From: Oscillospiraceae bacterium
GTDB taxonomy: Bacteria; Bacillota; Clostridia; Oscillospirales; Acutalibacteraceae
Direction of reading: 5' to 3'
Length of the DNA stretch: 64,000 nt
Assembly: GCA_015066385.1 (NCBI GenBank)
Contig: SVOJ01000002.1
Coordinates: 248,001-312,000 of the forward strand
Under the pieces are notes generated by a model. That model did not search any database and was not told the origin of the DNA. It saw nothing but the letters and a program-made list of their open reading frames with translations. A program made the translations under genes and the position numbers. Each line of letters opens with the position of its first letter. Position 1 is the first letter of the stretch. Positions 39,522 to 49,421 of the stretch are shown here, piece by piece.

Positions 39522-40253
39522 TCACGCATTCTGCAATTGAGTGTCATCACCGTTTGTCATTCCCGCAAACAATTCAGGAGAAACGGTTTCGACCCAAGCA
39601 CAGATTTTAGAATTTTCAACAGCGGCCGTCAGAGAATCATTGATATTGCAGTCAGCCGCAAAATTCAACAAAAGCACAACAACCGCCAACGGAATTGCCG
39701 CACGGACAATTCCCAGAACCGCACCGAGAAAGCGGTTGACGGGCTGTTTTTTGTTCTTATAGATAAGTCTGTTGAGCATTCCGGAGAACATACGCAGCAC
39801 AACAAAAAGAATATAAAAAACAATGATCGTTGCAAGCAAAGCCAATACCGAAAGGCAGAATGGTTTGATGTAATTGGCTTCCAGATTGTCCATGCTGAAA
39901 AATGCAGTCGCGTCCCCTGCCGCCGCAACAGCCGAATCGAGAATACCGTAGTTTTCAACCATAGCGGCAACACCGTCGGGCAATTGCTCGAGTATGCCGT
40001 TGAGAACGGTCTGCGGATCATTCTCCGTCAGTGTTGCGGGGAGCATGGACTGAACCTTCGCCAGAACCGGATTGCGGATAACACTGTTATACACAAACAA
40101 CGCAACAGGATCAGCCAGGATTTTTGCACCGATCAGCGCACCCACAGCAGAGAAAATGCTCATAAGGGTCAGAAAAAATCCTTTCCGTGCCGCGACAAGT
40201 GCCGATATGACAACAACGGTAATCAACAATATGTCTATAATATATTTTTCCAT
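39522..40253 (-). CDS. CvpA-family membrane protein
   Basis: A 243-residue membrane protein. The N-terminal IDILLITVVVISALVAARKG followed by LTLMSIFSAVGALIGAKIL and the later KKQPVNRFLGAVLGIVRAAI are typical of CvpA (colicin V production) proteins. Four transmembrane segments with a long extracytoplasmic loop between helices 2 and 3 are likely. Known: CvpA homologues affect secretion, envelope and membrane potential tolerance, but their biochemical role is unsettled. AGGAGG precedes ATG 40253. It heads the cvpA-pgsA-clpE run. Confidence 0.8.
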   Translation of the reverse strand: MEKYIIDILLITVVVISALVAARKGFFLTLMSIFSAVGALIGAKILADPVALFVYNSVIRNPVLAKVQSMLPATLTENDPQTVLNGILEQLPDGVAAMVENYGILDSAVAAAGDATAFFSMDNLEANYIKPFCLSVLALLATIIVFYILFVVLRMFSGMLNRLIYKNKKQPVNRFLGAVLGIVRAAIPLAVVVLLLNFAADCNINDSLTAAVENSKICAWVETVSPELFAGMTNGDDTQLQNA

Positions 40254-40327
40254 TTACAAAAGACCTCCTCGGATCTTTCAGAATAATGTACAGTATAAAT
40301 GTTGCAAACTTGTTAACTTCTTATAAA

Positions 40328-41506
40328 TCAATTGGCAACATCTTCTGTTTGCGCAAGGCGGCTGTGCACAGACCATACGGAAAAACCGTTTTCGTGCAGA
40401 CAGAACACACGCGCTCCAACCACCTGTAAGCGGTCAATGCTATACGCAGACCGTGCTTCGCCCGTGAATGCACCGTTGCGGTCATAAACGGTAATGTTTT
40501 TTTCATCCGCCACGGCAAAATATTTTTTTGTAATGCTCAAATGTGTAGCATCCGGAGAAACGGAAGCAGGATCGAGAATACACTTTCCGTTTTTATCCCA
40601 CATAAAAACACGGTGATTTACCTCATCCACATAGCCGCTTGACAACAACACGGAAATTTCTTCGGCATGCTGCACATCAAAACTGAGCAAGGAAGAAACT
40701 GTATACTCCAATTTTGTTTCGGCAACACCGTCCTCAACAAAAGCAACAAAGGAATCGGTTACAAGCGCAAGGGTATCATCTTTCATAAAATCAATCGCAA
40801 GCACGGTAACGTCTTTATATGACAAGGTATAAAGCGGTTGCGTCACCCCGCGTTCAAAAACCTGAATCTGACTTACATAGCCTGCACTTTCGCTGCCTGC
40901 AAGCGCAACGGCATAGCGGTCTTTGCTGTCTGAAAGTGCTATGTGTGTTATAAAGTGTTTTGCACTTCCCCATTCAAATTGCAGACTGCCGTCTGCGGCA
41001 TAAACATACAATTTTGATTGAAAACCGCCGTCTGAGAGTGTTGCAACGGCATACCTGCCGTTTGTTCCGACTGCCGCTGTCAGCAGATCGGCATTTGCGG
41101 TGTATTCATTATATACGGCGGCATTGATTTCAAGGCGATAATTCGGTGTGCCGCGGTCATAAACCAGAAATTCACGGTCATAAAATGCAAATGCGGGTGA
41201 TCTGTATTCATGTTGCGCACTGCGGGTAATGCTGCCTGCGGCATCAAAATACAACATATCATTGTCTGTCAGCACGGCTATTCCCGTTTCATAAGCAGTC
41301 ATATCCGCAACAGCCTGTGACGGAATTGCATATAAAATCTCTCCCTCCGTATCCACAGTCAATGTTTCGGAAGAATATTCCGATCCGGAAGATCCGACAA
41401 TCACCCGTGCCGCAGCAAAGACAAGCAGACCGAACAACAGTACCATGCCGATCGTCTTAACAACCGCTATGCTCTTTTTTTTGTTATCATCCTGTCGGGT
41501 TGCCAC
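40328..41506 (-). CDS. DUF5711-like membrane-anchored beta-propeller protein
   Basis: A 392-residue protein with one N-terminal transmembrane segment (VVKTIGMVLLFGLLVFAAARV) and an extracytoplasmic region of repeated beta blades (examples IAVLTDNDMLYFDAAGSITR, YAVATLSDGGFQSKLYVYA and FAVADEKNITVYDRNG). The pattern fits DUF5711 proteins of Clostridia; a function is unknown to me. GTG 41506 follows GAGGAG at 8 bases and is used instead of TTG 41524, which overlaps the truA stop. It lies 14 bases after truA and is probably cotranscribed. Confidence 0.65.
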   Translation of the reverse strand: MATRQDDNKKKSIAVVKTIGMVLLFGLLVFAAARVIVGSSGSEYSSETLTVDTEGEILYAIPSQAVADMTAYETGIAVLTDNDMLYFDAAGSITRSAQHEYRSPAFAFYDREFLVYDRGTPNYRLEINAAVYNEYTANADLLTAAVGTNGRYAVATLSDGGFQSKLYVYAADGSLQFEWGSAKHFITHIALSDSKDRYAVALAGSESAGYVSQIQVFERGVTQPLYTLSYKDVTVLAIDFMKDDTLALVTDSFVAFVEDGVAETKLEYTVSSLLSFDVQHAEEISVLLSSGYVDEVNHRVFMWDKNGKCILDPASVSPDATHLSITKKYFAVADEKNITVYDRNGAFTGEARSAYSIDRLQVVGARVFCLHENGFSVWSVHSRLAQTEDVAN

Positions 41507-41520
41507 GATGCCGACTCCTC

Positions 41521-42255
41521 TCAATAATAAATTCGGTTCAGATACAATCCGTCCCCCGGCACGGTGATACCTGCCTGCAAACGGTCTTTGGATTCAATGA
41601 TGGCGGGAATGGTATCGGGTGCAATTTTTCCCGCAGAGATATAAAGCAATGTGCCGGTCATAATGCGGACCATGTTATACAAAAATCCGTCAGCACCGAA
41701 GGTAAAAATAACTTTATCGCCTTCTCTGCGCACATCGGCTCTTGTGATGGTGCGCACAGTGGTTTTGGCTTCACTTCCCGAAGCCATAAAGCAGGTGAAG
41801 TCATGCGTTCCGAGCAAGTCTTTTGCCTGCTTGTCAAGAAACTGCACATCTATCGGATATTTGTAATGATAAGCGCGTTTTTGCAAAAACGGATCGCGCA
41901 CAGGGGCATTCCACACCACGTATTCATACTCTTTTCCTTTGCAGGAAAAACGGGCATGAAAATCGTCATCCGCTACCTCACATGCAAGCACGGCAATATC
42001 ATCGGGCAGGTATGTATTCATTGCCGCGATGACATTTCCACACGGATAAAACCGCGGAGCCTTGAAATTGCAACAAAAACGGTTGGCGTGTACACCTGCA
42101 TCGGTTCGGCTGCAACCGTTGACTACGGTTTTTTCACCGAACATTCTTGCAGCGGCTTCCATGATGCGCTGTTGCACGGAAATTGCATTTTCCTGAAACT
42201 GCCAGCCGTGATAGGAACTACCGTCAAAACGGATGGTAAGCAGATAATTCGTCAT
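41521..42255 (-). CDS. truA: tRNA pseudouridine(38-40) synthase
   Basis: A 244-residue enzyme that converts uridines 38-40 in the tRNA anticodon arm to pseudouridine. FDGSSYHGWQFQ near residue 10, the catalytic loop GCSRTDAGVHA with Asp52, and FLYNMVRIMTGTL near the end are all conserved. Its ATG overlaps the ecfT stop by one base (TGATG). The ecfA1-ecfA2-ecfT-truA order is common in Firmicutes. Confidence 0.96.
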   Translation of the reverse strand: MTNYLLTIRFDGSSYHGWQFQENAISVQQRIMEAAARMFGEKTVVNGCSRTDAGVHANRFCCNFKAPRFYPCGNVIAAMNTYLPDDIAVLACEVADDDFHARFSCKGKEYEYVVWNAPVRDPFLQKRAYHYKYPIDVQFLDKQAKDLLGTHDFTCFMASGSEAKTTVRTITRADVRREGDKVIFTFGADGFLYNMVRIMTGTLLYISAGKIAPDTIPAIIESKDRLQAGITVPGDGLYLNRIYY

Positions 42256-43100
42256 CAGATCACCTTCTCAAACAGGAAAAACGAACCCATGTTCACATAA
42301 GAAGTAACAATCACTGCCACAAAGCAGACAAGCGTGATTGCGAGCATTGCAAAATCTCTGCCGCCTAATTTCATCACACGCAATCTTGTACGTTTTTCGT
42401 CACCGCCGTAACAACGTGCTTCCATAGCAAAGGCAAGTTCATACGCACGACGAAAGGAATTGACAAACAGCGGAACCAGAATGGGAACAAGTGCTTTTGC
42501 CCTTTGCACGAGTGATCCTGTTTCAAGGTCGGCACCTCTTGCTTTCTGTGCAGACATGATGATGTCGATTTCTTCAATCAACGTCGGAATAAAACGCAGG
42601 GCAATGGTCATCATCATGGCAAGTGAATGCACTTTGATTTTAAACACTTTCAATGGAGAAAGGAGCCTCTCGATGGCATCGGTCAACAATGTGGGCGAAG
42701 TCGTGTAAGTCAGCAACGTGCTCATCAGAATCAACGCAATGATGCGTACAGCAATGAATATTGCCGAAAAAACACCTTCTGTGGTAATTTTGAAGTCCCA
42801 TTTTTCCACAGGATGCCACAGCACCGTTCCGCCGTCATTGTAAAAAATCTGCAAAAAGGCGGTAAAAATGAGGATCACAAGAATCATTTTCAACCCTTTG
42901 AGGATGGTTGAAAACGGAATACGGGACAAAAGCACCCATGCAACCGACATCACAAACATCAACAGCAAGGAGAAAAAGTTGCGACACAAAAACAAAGCGG
43001 CAATATTCAGTACAAGCAGAACGATCTTCATGCGAGGATCCAGATTATGAATCAAAGACGTGCCGGGAAAATACTGCCCGATGGTAATATCTCGGATCAT
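42255..43100 (-). CDS. ecfT: Energy-coupling factor transporter transmembrane protein EcfT
   Basis: A 281-residue membrane protein. The coupling helices carry the two short Ala-Arg-Gly type motifs SAQKARGAD and AMEARCYGG that contact EcfA1 and EcfA2. N-terminal GQYFPGTSLIHNLDPRMKI is typical. Known: EcfT joins the two ATPases to exchangeable substrate-binding S subunits for vitamin and metal uptake. No S subunit gene is in the window, so this is the shared group II module. ATGA overlap with ecfA2. Confidence 0.95.
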   Translation of the reverse strand: MIRDITIGQYFPGTSLIHNLDPRMKIVLLVLNIAALFLCRNFFSLLLMFVMSVAWVLLSRIPFSTILKGLKMILVILIFTAFLQIFYNDGGTVLWHPVEKWDFKITTEGVFSAIFIAVRIIALILMSTLLTYTTSPTLLTDAIERLLSPLKVFKIKVHSLAMMMTIALRFIPTLIEEIDIIMSAQKARGADLETGSLVQRAKALVPILVPLFVNSFRRAYELAFAMEARCYGGDEKRTRLRVMKLGGRDFAMLAITLVCFVAVIVTSYVNMGSFFLFEKVI

Positions 43101-43963
43101 GCCTGTCCCTCCTTTTTGCCGAGCACTTGCAACAGCATCTGTGCGGCATCCGCCACGGAATAAACGCCTGTATTGACAGCATAGCCCATTTCTTTCAGGC
43201 GTACGGCAATGCGTGTAACGGCGGGTACATCCAATCCCATTTCAATGAGTTCTTTTGCATGGCTGAAAACACTGTCAACAGTGCCGTCCATGGCAATTGT
43301 GCCTTTATTGAGAACAAGAATACGGTCAGCAACAGAGGCAACGGTTTCCATACTGTGCGAAACGAGCAGGACGGTGGCACCGGTTGCGGCACGGTATTTG
43401 TCGATCATATCCATAATGACTTTTCTGCCGATGGGGTCAAGACCTGCCGCAGGCTCGTCCAGAATGAGCACTTCGGGTTTCATTGCCATAACACCCGCAA
43501 TGGCGGCACGGCGTTTTTCGCCACCGGAAAGATCAAAGGGAGATTTATCGAGCAATTCCGGAGCAAGGCCGACAATGTCGGCAGCTTCCAGAACACGCTG
43601 TTCAATTTCTTCGGGAGATAATTTCATATTCGTCGGCCCGTAAGCAATATCCTTACGCACCGTTTCTTCAAACAACTGATATTCGGGATACTGAAAACAC
43701 AGTCCCACACGAAACCGTGCATCGCGTGCCGAGACCTTATCGGTATTGATGTCTTTTCCGTCCAGAAAAACTGCACCGCTGTCGGGCTTCTGCAAAGCAT
43801 TGAGCATCTGCATCAATGTAGATTTACCCGAACCTGTATGTCCGATCACACCGACATACTCTCCTTTTTCGACAGCAAACGAGCAATCGTGCAGGGCGGC
43901 GATTTCAAACGGTGTCCCTTTTGAGTAGGAGTAGTTGATGTTTTTAACTTCTAAAAATGCCAT
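43097..43963 (-). CDS. ecfA2: Energy-coupling factor ATPase EcfA2
   Basis: A 288-residue ABC ATPase. Walker A GHTGSGKST, signature LSGGEKRRAAIAG, Walker B VLILDEPAAGLD and the H-loop SHSMETVA are intact. ATG 43963 follows GGAGGG and lies one base after the ecfA1 stop; an in-frame start inside ecfA1 was rejected. It pairs with EcfA1 to power EcfT. Confidence 0.95.
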   Translation of the reverse strand: MAFLEVKNINYSYSKGTPFEIAALHDCSFAVEKGEYVGVIGHTGSGKSTLMQMLNALQKPDSGAVFLDGKDINTDKVSARDARFRVGLCFQYPEYQLFEETVRKDIAYGPTNMKLSPEEIEQRVLEAADIVGLAPELLDKSPFDLSGGEKRRAAIAGVMAMKPEVLILDEPAAGLDPIGRKVIMDMIDKYRAATGATVLLVSHSMETVASVADRILVLNKGTIAMDGTVDSVFSHAKELIEMGLDVPAVTRIAVRLKEMGYAVNTGVYSVADAAQMLLQVLGKKEGQA

Positions 43964-43964
43964 A

Positions 43965-44801
43965 TCAACCCTCCGTTCTCTTGGCAAAAGCCTGCAAAAA
44001 AGCTTCTTCCGTCAGCACATCGCCGAGTTCCACCCCGTTTTCACGCAGCATGGCCGCAAGGCGGGCAACTTCCGGCACATCCAGACCGACTTTTTTAAGC
44101 AGATCACTTTGTCTGAAAATTTCGGCAGGGGTACCGTCGAGAAGAATCTTACCGTCATCCACAACCATAACACGGTCAGCATCCACCGCTTCTTCCATAA
44201 AGTGCGTAATAAAAAGCACCGTAATACCTTCTTCGCGGTTGAGTTTTTGCACGGCTTTCATCACTTCGCGACGACCTTTGGGGTCGAGCATGGCGGTCGG
44301 CTCGTCAAGAACAATACACTGCGGCTTCATGGCAAGAATCCCCGCAATGGCAACACGCTGTTTCTGCCCGCCCGACAACTTATGTGTTTCGTGATGGCGG
44401 TAATCATACATACCGACACTGTGCAGTGCTTCATCCACTCGTACACGCAGTTCTTTCTGCGGAATACATAAGTTTTCGGGACCGAATGCCACATCTTCTT
44501 CCACAATGGAAGCAACGATCTGATTGTCGGGATTCTGAAACACAACACCGACGGTTTTGCGGCAGTTCATTTCATTTTCATCCTCTGCCGTATCCATGCC
44601 GTTGACAAAAACCTTGCCTTCGTTCGGCAGATAAATGGAATTGGACAGTTTTGCAATGGTGGATTTGCCTGAGCCGTTGTGCCCTAAAATAACGACAAAT
44701 TCACCTTTTTCTACGCTGAAGCTGACCCCCTGCAAGGCTGCAGGACCTTCTTCTTCGTAAGAATATGTTACATTCTGAAATTCTAAAAGTTTATTTTCCA
44801 C
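43965..44801 (-). CDS. ecfA1: Energy-coupling factor ATPase EcfA1
   Basis: A 278-residue ABC ATPase. Walker A GHNGSGKST, signature LSGGQKQRVAIAG, Walker B CIVLDEPTAMLD and ITHFMEEA (H-loop) are intact. The start is GTG 44801 with GGAAGAG about 8 bases upstream. It is the first ATPase of the ecfA1-ecfA2-ecfT-truA run, 4 bases after the methyltransferase gene. Confidence 0.94.
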   Translation of the reverse strand: MENKLLEFQNVTYSYEEEGPAALQGVSFSVEKGEFVVILGHNGSGKSTIAKLSNSIYLPNEGKVFVNGMDTAEDENEMNCRKTVGVVFQNPDNQIVASIVEEDVAFGPENLCIPQKELRVRVDEALHSVGMYDYRHHETHKLSGGQKQRVAIAGILAMKPQCIVLDEPTAMLDPKGRREVMKAVQKLNREEGITVLFITHFMEEAVDADRVMVVDDGKILLDGTPAEIFRQSDLLKKVGLDVPEVARLAAMLRENGVELGDVLTEEAFLQAFAKRTEG

Positions 44802-44805
44802 TTCT

Positions 44806-45669
44806 TTATCTCTTCCAACAAGCGGTGGAGCCGCAGGGTAAGACCATACCCGTAGCCGTCACCGGCAATCCGATTTCGTCGGCGGAGATTTCTCCGCCGT
44901 ATTTTTTCTGAATGGTAGCACCTAAAATATATTGCATAACCGAGGGAGAAAGCCCCGCTGTGTAGGAATTGAGCAGAAACAGCAAGGAATCCTCATGCAA
45001 CAGTTCGGCGCAACGCTCTACAAGATTATATACTTCTTCTTCGAGTTTCCAGACTTCACCGCCCGGACCTCTGCCGTATGACGGCGGATCCATGACTATG
45101 ATGTCATACTTATTGCCGCGGCGGATTTCGCGCTCGACAAACTTGATACAGTCATCCACGAGCCAACGCACACTCTTGTCGGCAACACCGCTGACAACGG
45201 CATTTTCTTTTGCCCACTGCACCATACCTTTGGATGCATCCACATGCACAGCCGCCGCACCTGCCGCCATGGCAGAAACCGTAGCCGCCCCCGTATAGCC
45301 GAACAAATTCAGCATTTTAACGGGTCTGCCTGCTTCTTTGATGGTCTTTGCAACAAGATCCCAGTTGACAGCCTGTTCGGGGAACACACCCGTGTGTTTG
45401 AATCCCATTGTCTTGACACGCAGTTGCATCTGACCGTAAGAAATTGACCAGACATCGGGAATTTTTTTATAGACTTCCCATTTTCCGCCGCCCGAATTGG
45501 AACGCCAATAACGTGCATCGGCTTTTTTCCACAGCGGATGTTCTTTCGGGGTTTTCCAGATGACCTGCGGATCGGGGCGGATGAGAATAACATTTCCCCA
45601 ACGTTCAAGACGTTCACCGTCCGAACAATCCAACAGTTCGTAATCTTTCCAATTTTCTGCAGTACGCAT
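44806..45669 (-). CDS. Class I SAM-dependent methyltransferase (RlmI/RlmK-like core)
   Basis: A 287-residue protein. SAM-binding motif NLFGYTGAATVSAMAAG, acidic residue in VHVDASKGMV and catalytic-type motif DPPSYGRGPGGEVW match the RlmI/RlmK-type 23S rRNA cytosine methyltransferase core without the PUA domain. The target is inferred as RNA, not proven. It begins one base overlapping the glmM stop and ends 4 bases before ecfA1, so it bridges two conserved gene blocks. Confidence 0.8.
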   Translation of the reverse strand: MRTAENWKDYELLDCSDGERLERWGNVILIRPDPQVIWKTPKEHPLWKKADARYWRSNSGGGKWEVYKKIPDVWSISYGQMQLRVKTMGFKHTGVFPEQAVNWDLVAKTIKEAGRPVKMLNLFGYTGAATVSAMAAGAAAVHVDASKGMVQWAKENAVVSGVADKSVRWLVDDCIKFVEREIRRGNKYDIIVMDPPSYGRGPGGEVWKLEEEVYNLVERCAELLHEDSLLFLLNSYTAGLSPSVMQYILGATIQKKYGGEISADEIGLPVTATGMVLPCGSTACWKR

Positions 45670-47018
45670 CAGATAAGCCTTTCTTTTACAACCTGTGCAA
45701 TTTCCTGTGCAAGGGTTGCGGTTAATTTTTTATCGCGTCCTTCGAGCATGACCCGCACAAGCGGTTCCGTGCCCGAGGCTCTGACAAGCACTCTGCCTTC
45801 GTTGCCGAGTTTTTCTTCGGCAAAGGCAATGGCGGTTTTTATTTCTTCATCTTCTTCCAAACGCAGTTTGCCGAGCGCGGAAACACGCACATTGATAAGC
45901 ACCTGCGGATAGAGTTCAATTTCACCTGCAAGCTGCCCGAGGGTCTTGCCGCTTGCACGGATGATATTCAGCAGTTGCACGGCGGTCATTTCGCCGTCGC
46001 CCGTTGTTGCATGGTCGGAAAAAATGATGTGCCCGGACTGTTCACCGCCTAAATTGCAACCTGTTTCAAGCATTCTCTGCAAGACATATCGGTCACCGAC
46101 TGCGGTTTTTTCGTAACGGATGCCGTTTTGCTCAAGGTATTTCAGCATGCCCATGTTGGTCATCACCGTAACGGCGACAGTGTTCGCCTTGAGGGCACCT
46201 TTATCTTTGAGATATTTTGCACAGACGGCAATCATTTTATCGCCGTCCACTTCGTTGCCGTTTTCATCCGCACACAAAAGGCGGTCAGCATCACCGTCAA
46301 ACGCAAGCCCGAGGTCAAATTTATTTTGGCGTACATATTCGCACAGTTTTTCGAGGTGCATCGAGCCGCAATCTTTGTTGATGTTCACGCCGTCGGGATG
46401 GCAGTTAATAAGTGTGCATTCCGCACCGAGTCTGCCGAACAGTTCGCCTGCCGTTTTGGAAGCAGCACCGTTTGCACAGTCAACCGCAATACGCATGCCG
46501 AAAAAGTGTGCATCTGCGGCATTTTCGAGATGTTTTATATAATCATTGACGGCAGTGGGGGAATAGGTGACCGTGCCGACCTGCGCGCCGATCTTGGGGA
46601 GAATCGCAGAAACATCATCAAGGATATACGCTTCTATCAGTTCTTCCGTTTCATCGGGCAGTTTGTAGCCATCAGGCCCGAATATCTTAATGCCGTTGTA
46701 TTCAAAGGGATTGTGTGATGCGGAAATAACAACACCCGCATCGTAGTTGTATTGTCTGACGAGATAAGCGACAGCGGGGGTTGGCACCACGCCGATGTGA
46801 AGCACATTACACCCTGCCGAACAAAAGCCCGCTATAATGGCATTGGAAAGCATATCCGCAGAACGTCTTGTGTCTGTTCCGATCAGAATGCGAAGCGGTG
46901 TTTCTTTTTCTTTACCGAGAACGACCGCCGTGTATCTGCCGATTTTCATAGCAAGTTCGCAACTGATTTCCGTGTTTGCAACACCTCTGGCACCGTCTGT
47001 GCCGAACAGTCTGCCCAA
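45669..47018 (-). CDS. glmM: Phosphoglucosamine mutase
   Basis: A 449-residue enzyme interconverting glucosamine 6-phosphate and 1-phosphate for peptidoglycan precursor synthesis. The N-terminal GRLFGTDGARGVAN, the phosphoserine loop VVISASHNPFEYNG near residue 100, metal loop AFDGDADRLLCAD and phosphate-binding RASGTEPLVRVM are intact. Length is standard. It follows ruvB by 25 bases. Confidence 0.96.
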   Translation of the reverse strand: MGRLFGTDGARGVANTEISCELAMKIGRYTAVVLGKEKETPLRILIGTDTRRSADMLSNAIIAGFCSAGCNVLHIGVVPTPAVAYLVRQYNYDAGVVISASHNPFEYNGIKIFGPDGYKLPDETEELIEAYILDDVSAILPKIGAQVGTVTYSPTAVNDYIKHLENAADAHFFGMRIAVDCANGAASKTAGELFGRLGAECTLINCHPDGVNINKDCGSMHLEKLCEYVRQNKFDLGLAFDGDADRLLCADENGNEVDGDKMIAVCAKYLKDKGALKANTVAVTVMTNMGMLKYLEQNGIRYEKTAVGDRYVLQRMLETGCNLGGEQSGHIIFSDHATTGDGEMTAVQLLNIIRASGKTLGQLAGEIELYPQVLINVRVSALGKLRLEEDEEIKTAIAFAEEKLGNEGRVLVRASGTEPLVRVMLEGRDKKLTATLAQEIAQVVKERLI

Positions 47019-47043
47019 TCGAACAACTCCTTAAAAAATTCAA

Positions 47044-48078
47044 TTATAACATGGATTGCTGGCCCGGCATCGGCAAACCGAGATGACGGTAAGCTGCCGG
47101 GGTAACCATACGCCCGCGGGGGGTACGGCTCAAAAAGCCGATCTGCATAAGATAAGGCTCATAAACGTCTTCGATGGTAACCGCTTCCTCGCCAATGGCG
47201 GCGGCAAGGGTTTCCAGACCGACAGGCCCGCCGTTGTAATTGCGGATCATGGCGGTGAGCATCAGACGGTCAATATTATCAAGTCCGAGATGATCAATTT
47301 CCATGCGTTCCAATGCGAGTTGTGCATCCTGCACGGTGATAACACCGCTGCCGACAACCTGTGCAAAATCGCGGCATCGCCGCAGAAGTCTGTTTGCAAT
47401 ACGCGGGGTACCTCTTGAACGGGATGCAATTTCCAAGGCACCGTCCGGTTCGATTTCAATACCGAGAATGGCAGCACTGCGGCTGACGATGCTTGCAAGT
47501 TCTTCGTGCGTGTACAGTTCAAGGCGAAGAATGACACCGAAACGGTCCCGCAAGGGAGCGGTTAACTGCCCTGCTCTTGTGGTGGCACCGACGAGGGTGA
47601 AGGGTTGCAGATCCAGACGGATGGAGCGAGCCGACGGTCCTTTGCCGATGATGATATCAATTACTTTATCTTCCATCGCAGGATACAGCACTTCTTCCAC
47701 CGATCGTGACAGGCGGTGAATTTCGTCTATAAACAGAACATCGCCTGCGTTGAGATTGGTAAGAAGGGCTGCAAGATCACCCGGTTTTTCGATTGCGGGC
47801 CCGGAAGTCACACGGATCTGCACATCCATGGTGTTTGCAATGATACCTGCCAGGGTGGTTTTACCCAAGCCCGGCGGGCCGTAAAGAAGCACGTGGTCAA
47901 GCGTGTCGCCGCGTTGTTTGGCCGCCTCCATATAAATTTTTAAGTTTTCTTTGACTTTTTCCTGCCCGATGTATTCATCCAGTGTTTTCGGACGAAGACT
48001 GATTTCCGTATCCGAATCAAAGGAACTAAACTCGGGCGACGACAAACGGCCGTCAAACAATTCATTTTCATCAAACAC
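47044..48078 (-). CDS. ruvB: Holliday junction branch migration ATPase RuvB
   Basis: A 344-residue AAA+ motor. [15 protein letters not shown] near residue 30, Walker A GPPGLGKT, Walker [10 protein letters not shown], sensor GATTRAGQL and the C-terminal winged helix with [13 protein letters not shown] are conserved. It starts 3 bases after ruvA. Works with RuvA and RuvC in resolving recombination intermediates. Confidence 0.97.
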   Translation of the reverse strand: MFDENELFDGRLSSPEFSSFDSDTEISLRPKTLDEYIGQEKVKENLKIYMEAAKQRGDTLDHVLLYGPPGLGKTTLAGIIANTMDVQIRVTSGPAIEKPGDLAALLTNLNAGDVLFIDEIHRLSRSVEEVLYPAMEDKVIDIIIGKGPSARSIRLDLQPFTLVGATTRAGQLTAPLRDRFGVILRLELYTHEELASIVSRSAAILGIEIEPDGALEIASRSRGTPRIANRLLRRCRDFAQVVGSGVITVQDAQLALERMEIDHLGLDNIDRLMLTAMIRNYNGGPVGLETLAAAIGEEAVTIEDVYEPYLMQIGFLSRTPRGRMVTPAAYRHLGLPMPGQQSML

Positions 48079-48081
48079 GGC

Positions 48082-48693
48082 TTATACTCCTCTCATCAGT
48101 TCTCTGAGTGCAAGTTTTATCATTTCTTCAACCGAAAGGCTGATGTCCAGTCTTGCAACCGCACGGGCGGCGTCCGTCTGACCATAGCCGAGTGCGACCA
48201 AAGCACTGACCGCTTCTGCACTTGCGCTTCCCTGCTGTGCGGTCGTTGCAATGCTTTCAAGCTGTGCAGACGAAACACCGGCCGGTACATTCTTTGCAAT
48301 TTTATCTTTGAGTTCCAAAACCACGCGCTGTGCAATTTTGGGGCCGACACCGTTCGCGCGGGTAATACTTTTGACATCACCGGAAGCGATGCTCATGCTC
48401 AGCTGTGACGGCGTGAGTTCCGACAAAATGGCAAGTGCCGCTTTCGGCCCGACTCCCGAAACGCCGATGAGCAGTTTAAAGAAATCGAGTTCTTCCGTGT
48501 CGGCAAAGCCGTATAGTTCCATGGCATCTTCACGGACGGCAAGATAGGTATACAGCGTGACCGTGGCACCCGTCTGTGCGGTGCGTTTGAGTGTATTGAG
48601 TGTTGCAAAACAGCGGTAAGCAACCCCGTGACAATCCACGGCAATGCTTGTTGCATCTGCAAAAACGACCTTACCTGTCAGACTGTAAAACAT
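48082..48693 (-). CDS. ruvA: Holliday junction DNA-binding protein RuvA
   Basis: A 203-residue protein with the OB-fold start MFYSLTGKVVF, helix-hairpin-helix segments LIGVSGVGPKAALAIL and ANGVGPKIAQRVVLELK, and the C-terminal domain that contacts RuvB. It lies 42 bases after ruvC. Confidence 0.96.
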   Translation of the reverse strand: MFYSLTGKVVFADATSIAVDCHGVAYRCFATLNTLKRTAQTGATVTLYTYLAVREDAMELYGFADTEELDFFKLLIGVSGVGPKAALAILSELTPSQLSMSIASGDVKSITRANGVGPKIAQRVVLELKDKIAKNVPAGVSSAQLESIATTAQQGSASAEAVSALVALGYGQTDAARAVARLDISLSVEEMIKLALRELMRGV

Positions 48694-48735
48694 ATCCTCA
48701 CCTCATCAGTTTACTTTATGATTCGTTAATTTATG

Positions 48736-49236
48736 CTATTTATTCTGCAGAAGTCTTCCCAAAGACGAGCCGCTTGCGTGTCCGTGACAAATGGCAAGTG
48801 CCAGTGCATCGGCAGTATCATCGGGCTTTGGCACAGCATTGAGATTGAGAATGATGCGGGTCATTTCCTGCACCTGTTTTTTTTCCGCTCTGCCGTAGCC
48901 GACCACACTTTGTTTGACCTGCAAAGGGGTATATTCAAAAATTTCAACCCTTGCCTTTTTTGCCGCAAGCAGAATGACTCCTCTTGCCTGCGCAACATCA
49001 ATGGCCGTTTTCTGATTTGTGTTGAAAAAGAGTTTTTCAATGCTCAAAGCATCGGGTTTGTAAGTATTCAGCAAATAATCAATTCCGTCATAAATCTTTT
49101 CAAGACGGTCGGAGAAATGCATGCCTGCAGGGGTGGTTACGGCACCGAAATCCAATGTTTTAAAACGATTGGCTTCGTAACGTACAATTCCCCATCCTAC
49201 AATGGCATATCCGGGGTCAATACCGAGAATGACCAT
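48736..49236 (-). CDS. ruvC: Holliday junction endonuclease RuvC
   Basis: A 166-residue nuclease. Catalytic acidic residues are visible in LGIDPG (Asp6), LSIEKLFFNTN (Glu near 66) and DDTADALALAICH (Asp pair near 140). The first gene of ruvC-ruvA-ruvB-glmM, with a promoter at 49269-49297 and GGAGG before the ATG. Confidence 0.96.
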   Translation of the reverse strand: MVILGIDPGYAIVGWGIVRYEANRFKTLDFGAVTTPAGMHFSDRLEKIYDGIDYLLNTYKPDALSIEKLFFNTNQKTAIDVAQARGVILLAAKKARVEIFEYTPLQVKQSVVGYGRAEKKQVQEMTRIILNLNAVPKPDDTADALALAICHGHASGSSLGRLLQNK

Positions 49237-49268
49237 GTTCTTCCTCCGTTTACAAAATAAGTCATTTT

Positions 49269-49297
49269 ATTATATCACACTCGATTTACATTCGCAA
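49269..49297 (-). promoter_or_regulatory. ruvCAB promoter
   Basis: On the minus strand TTGCGA (49292-49297), 17-base spacer and perfect TATAAT (49269-49274). No LexA/DinR box is obvious. Confidence 0.7.
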
Positions 49298-49352
49298 CCT
49301 CTTTTTATATAAACACACGCAAAAATTATAATAACTTTTCTTTAAAAATATT

Positions 49353-49400
49353 AAAAGACCACACAAAAAAGCAATCAAATCCTTTTTGCATGGTCCTCAT
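49353..49400 (-). terminator. Terminator after the PP2C-like gene
   Basis: On the minus strand GGACCA and GCAAAAAG pair with CTTTTTTG and TGGTC around a short loop, followed by TTTTAA. The stem is interrupted by small mismatches. Confidence 0.6.
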
Positions 49401-49421
49401 TCTTTTACGTTTTATCCGACA

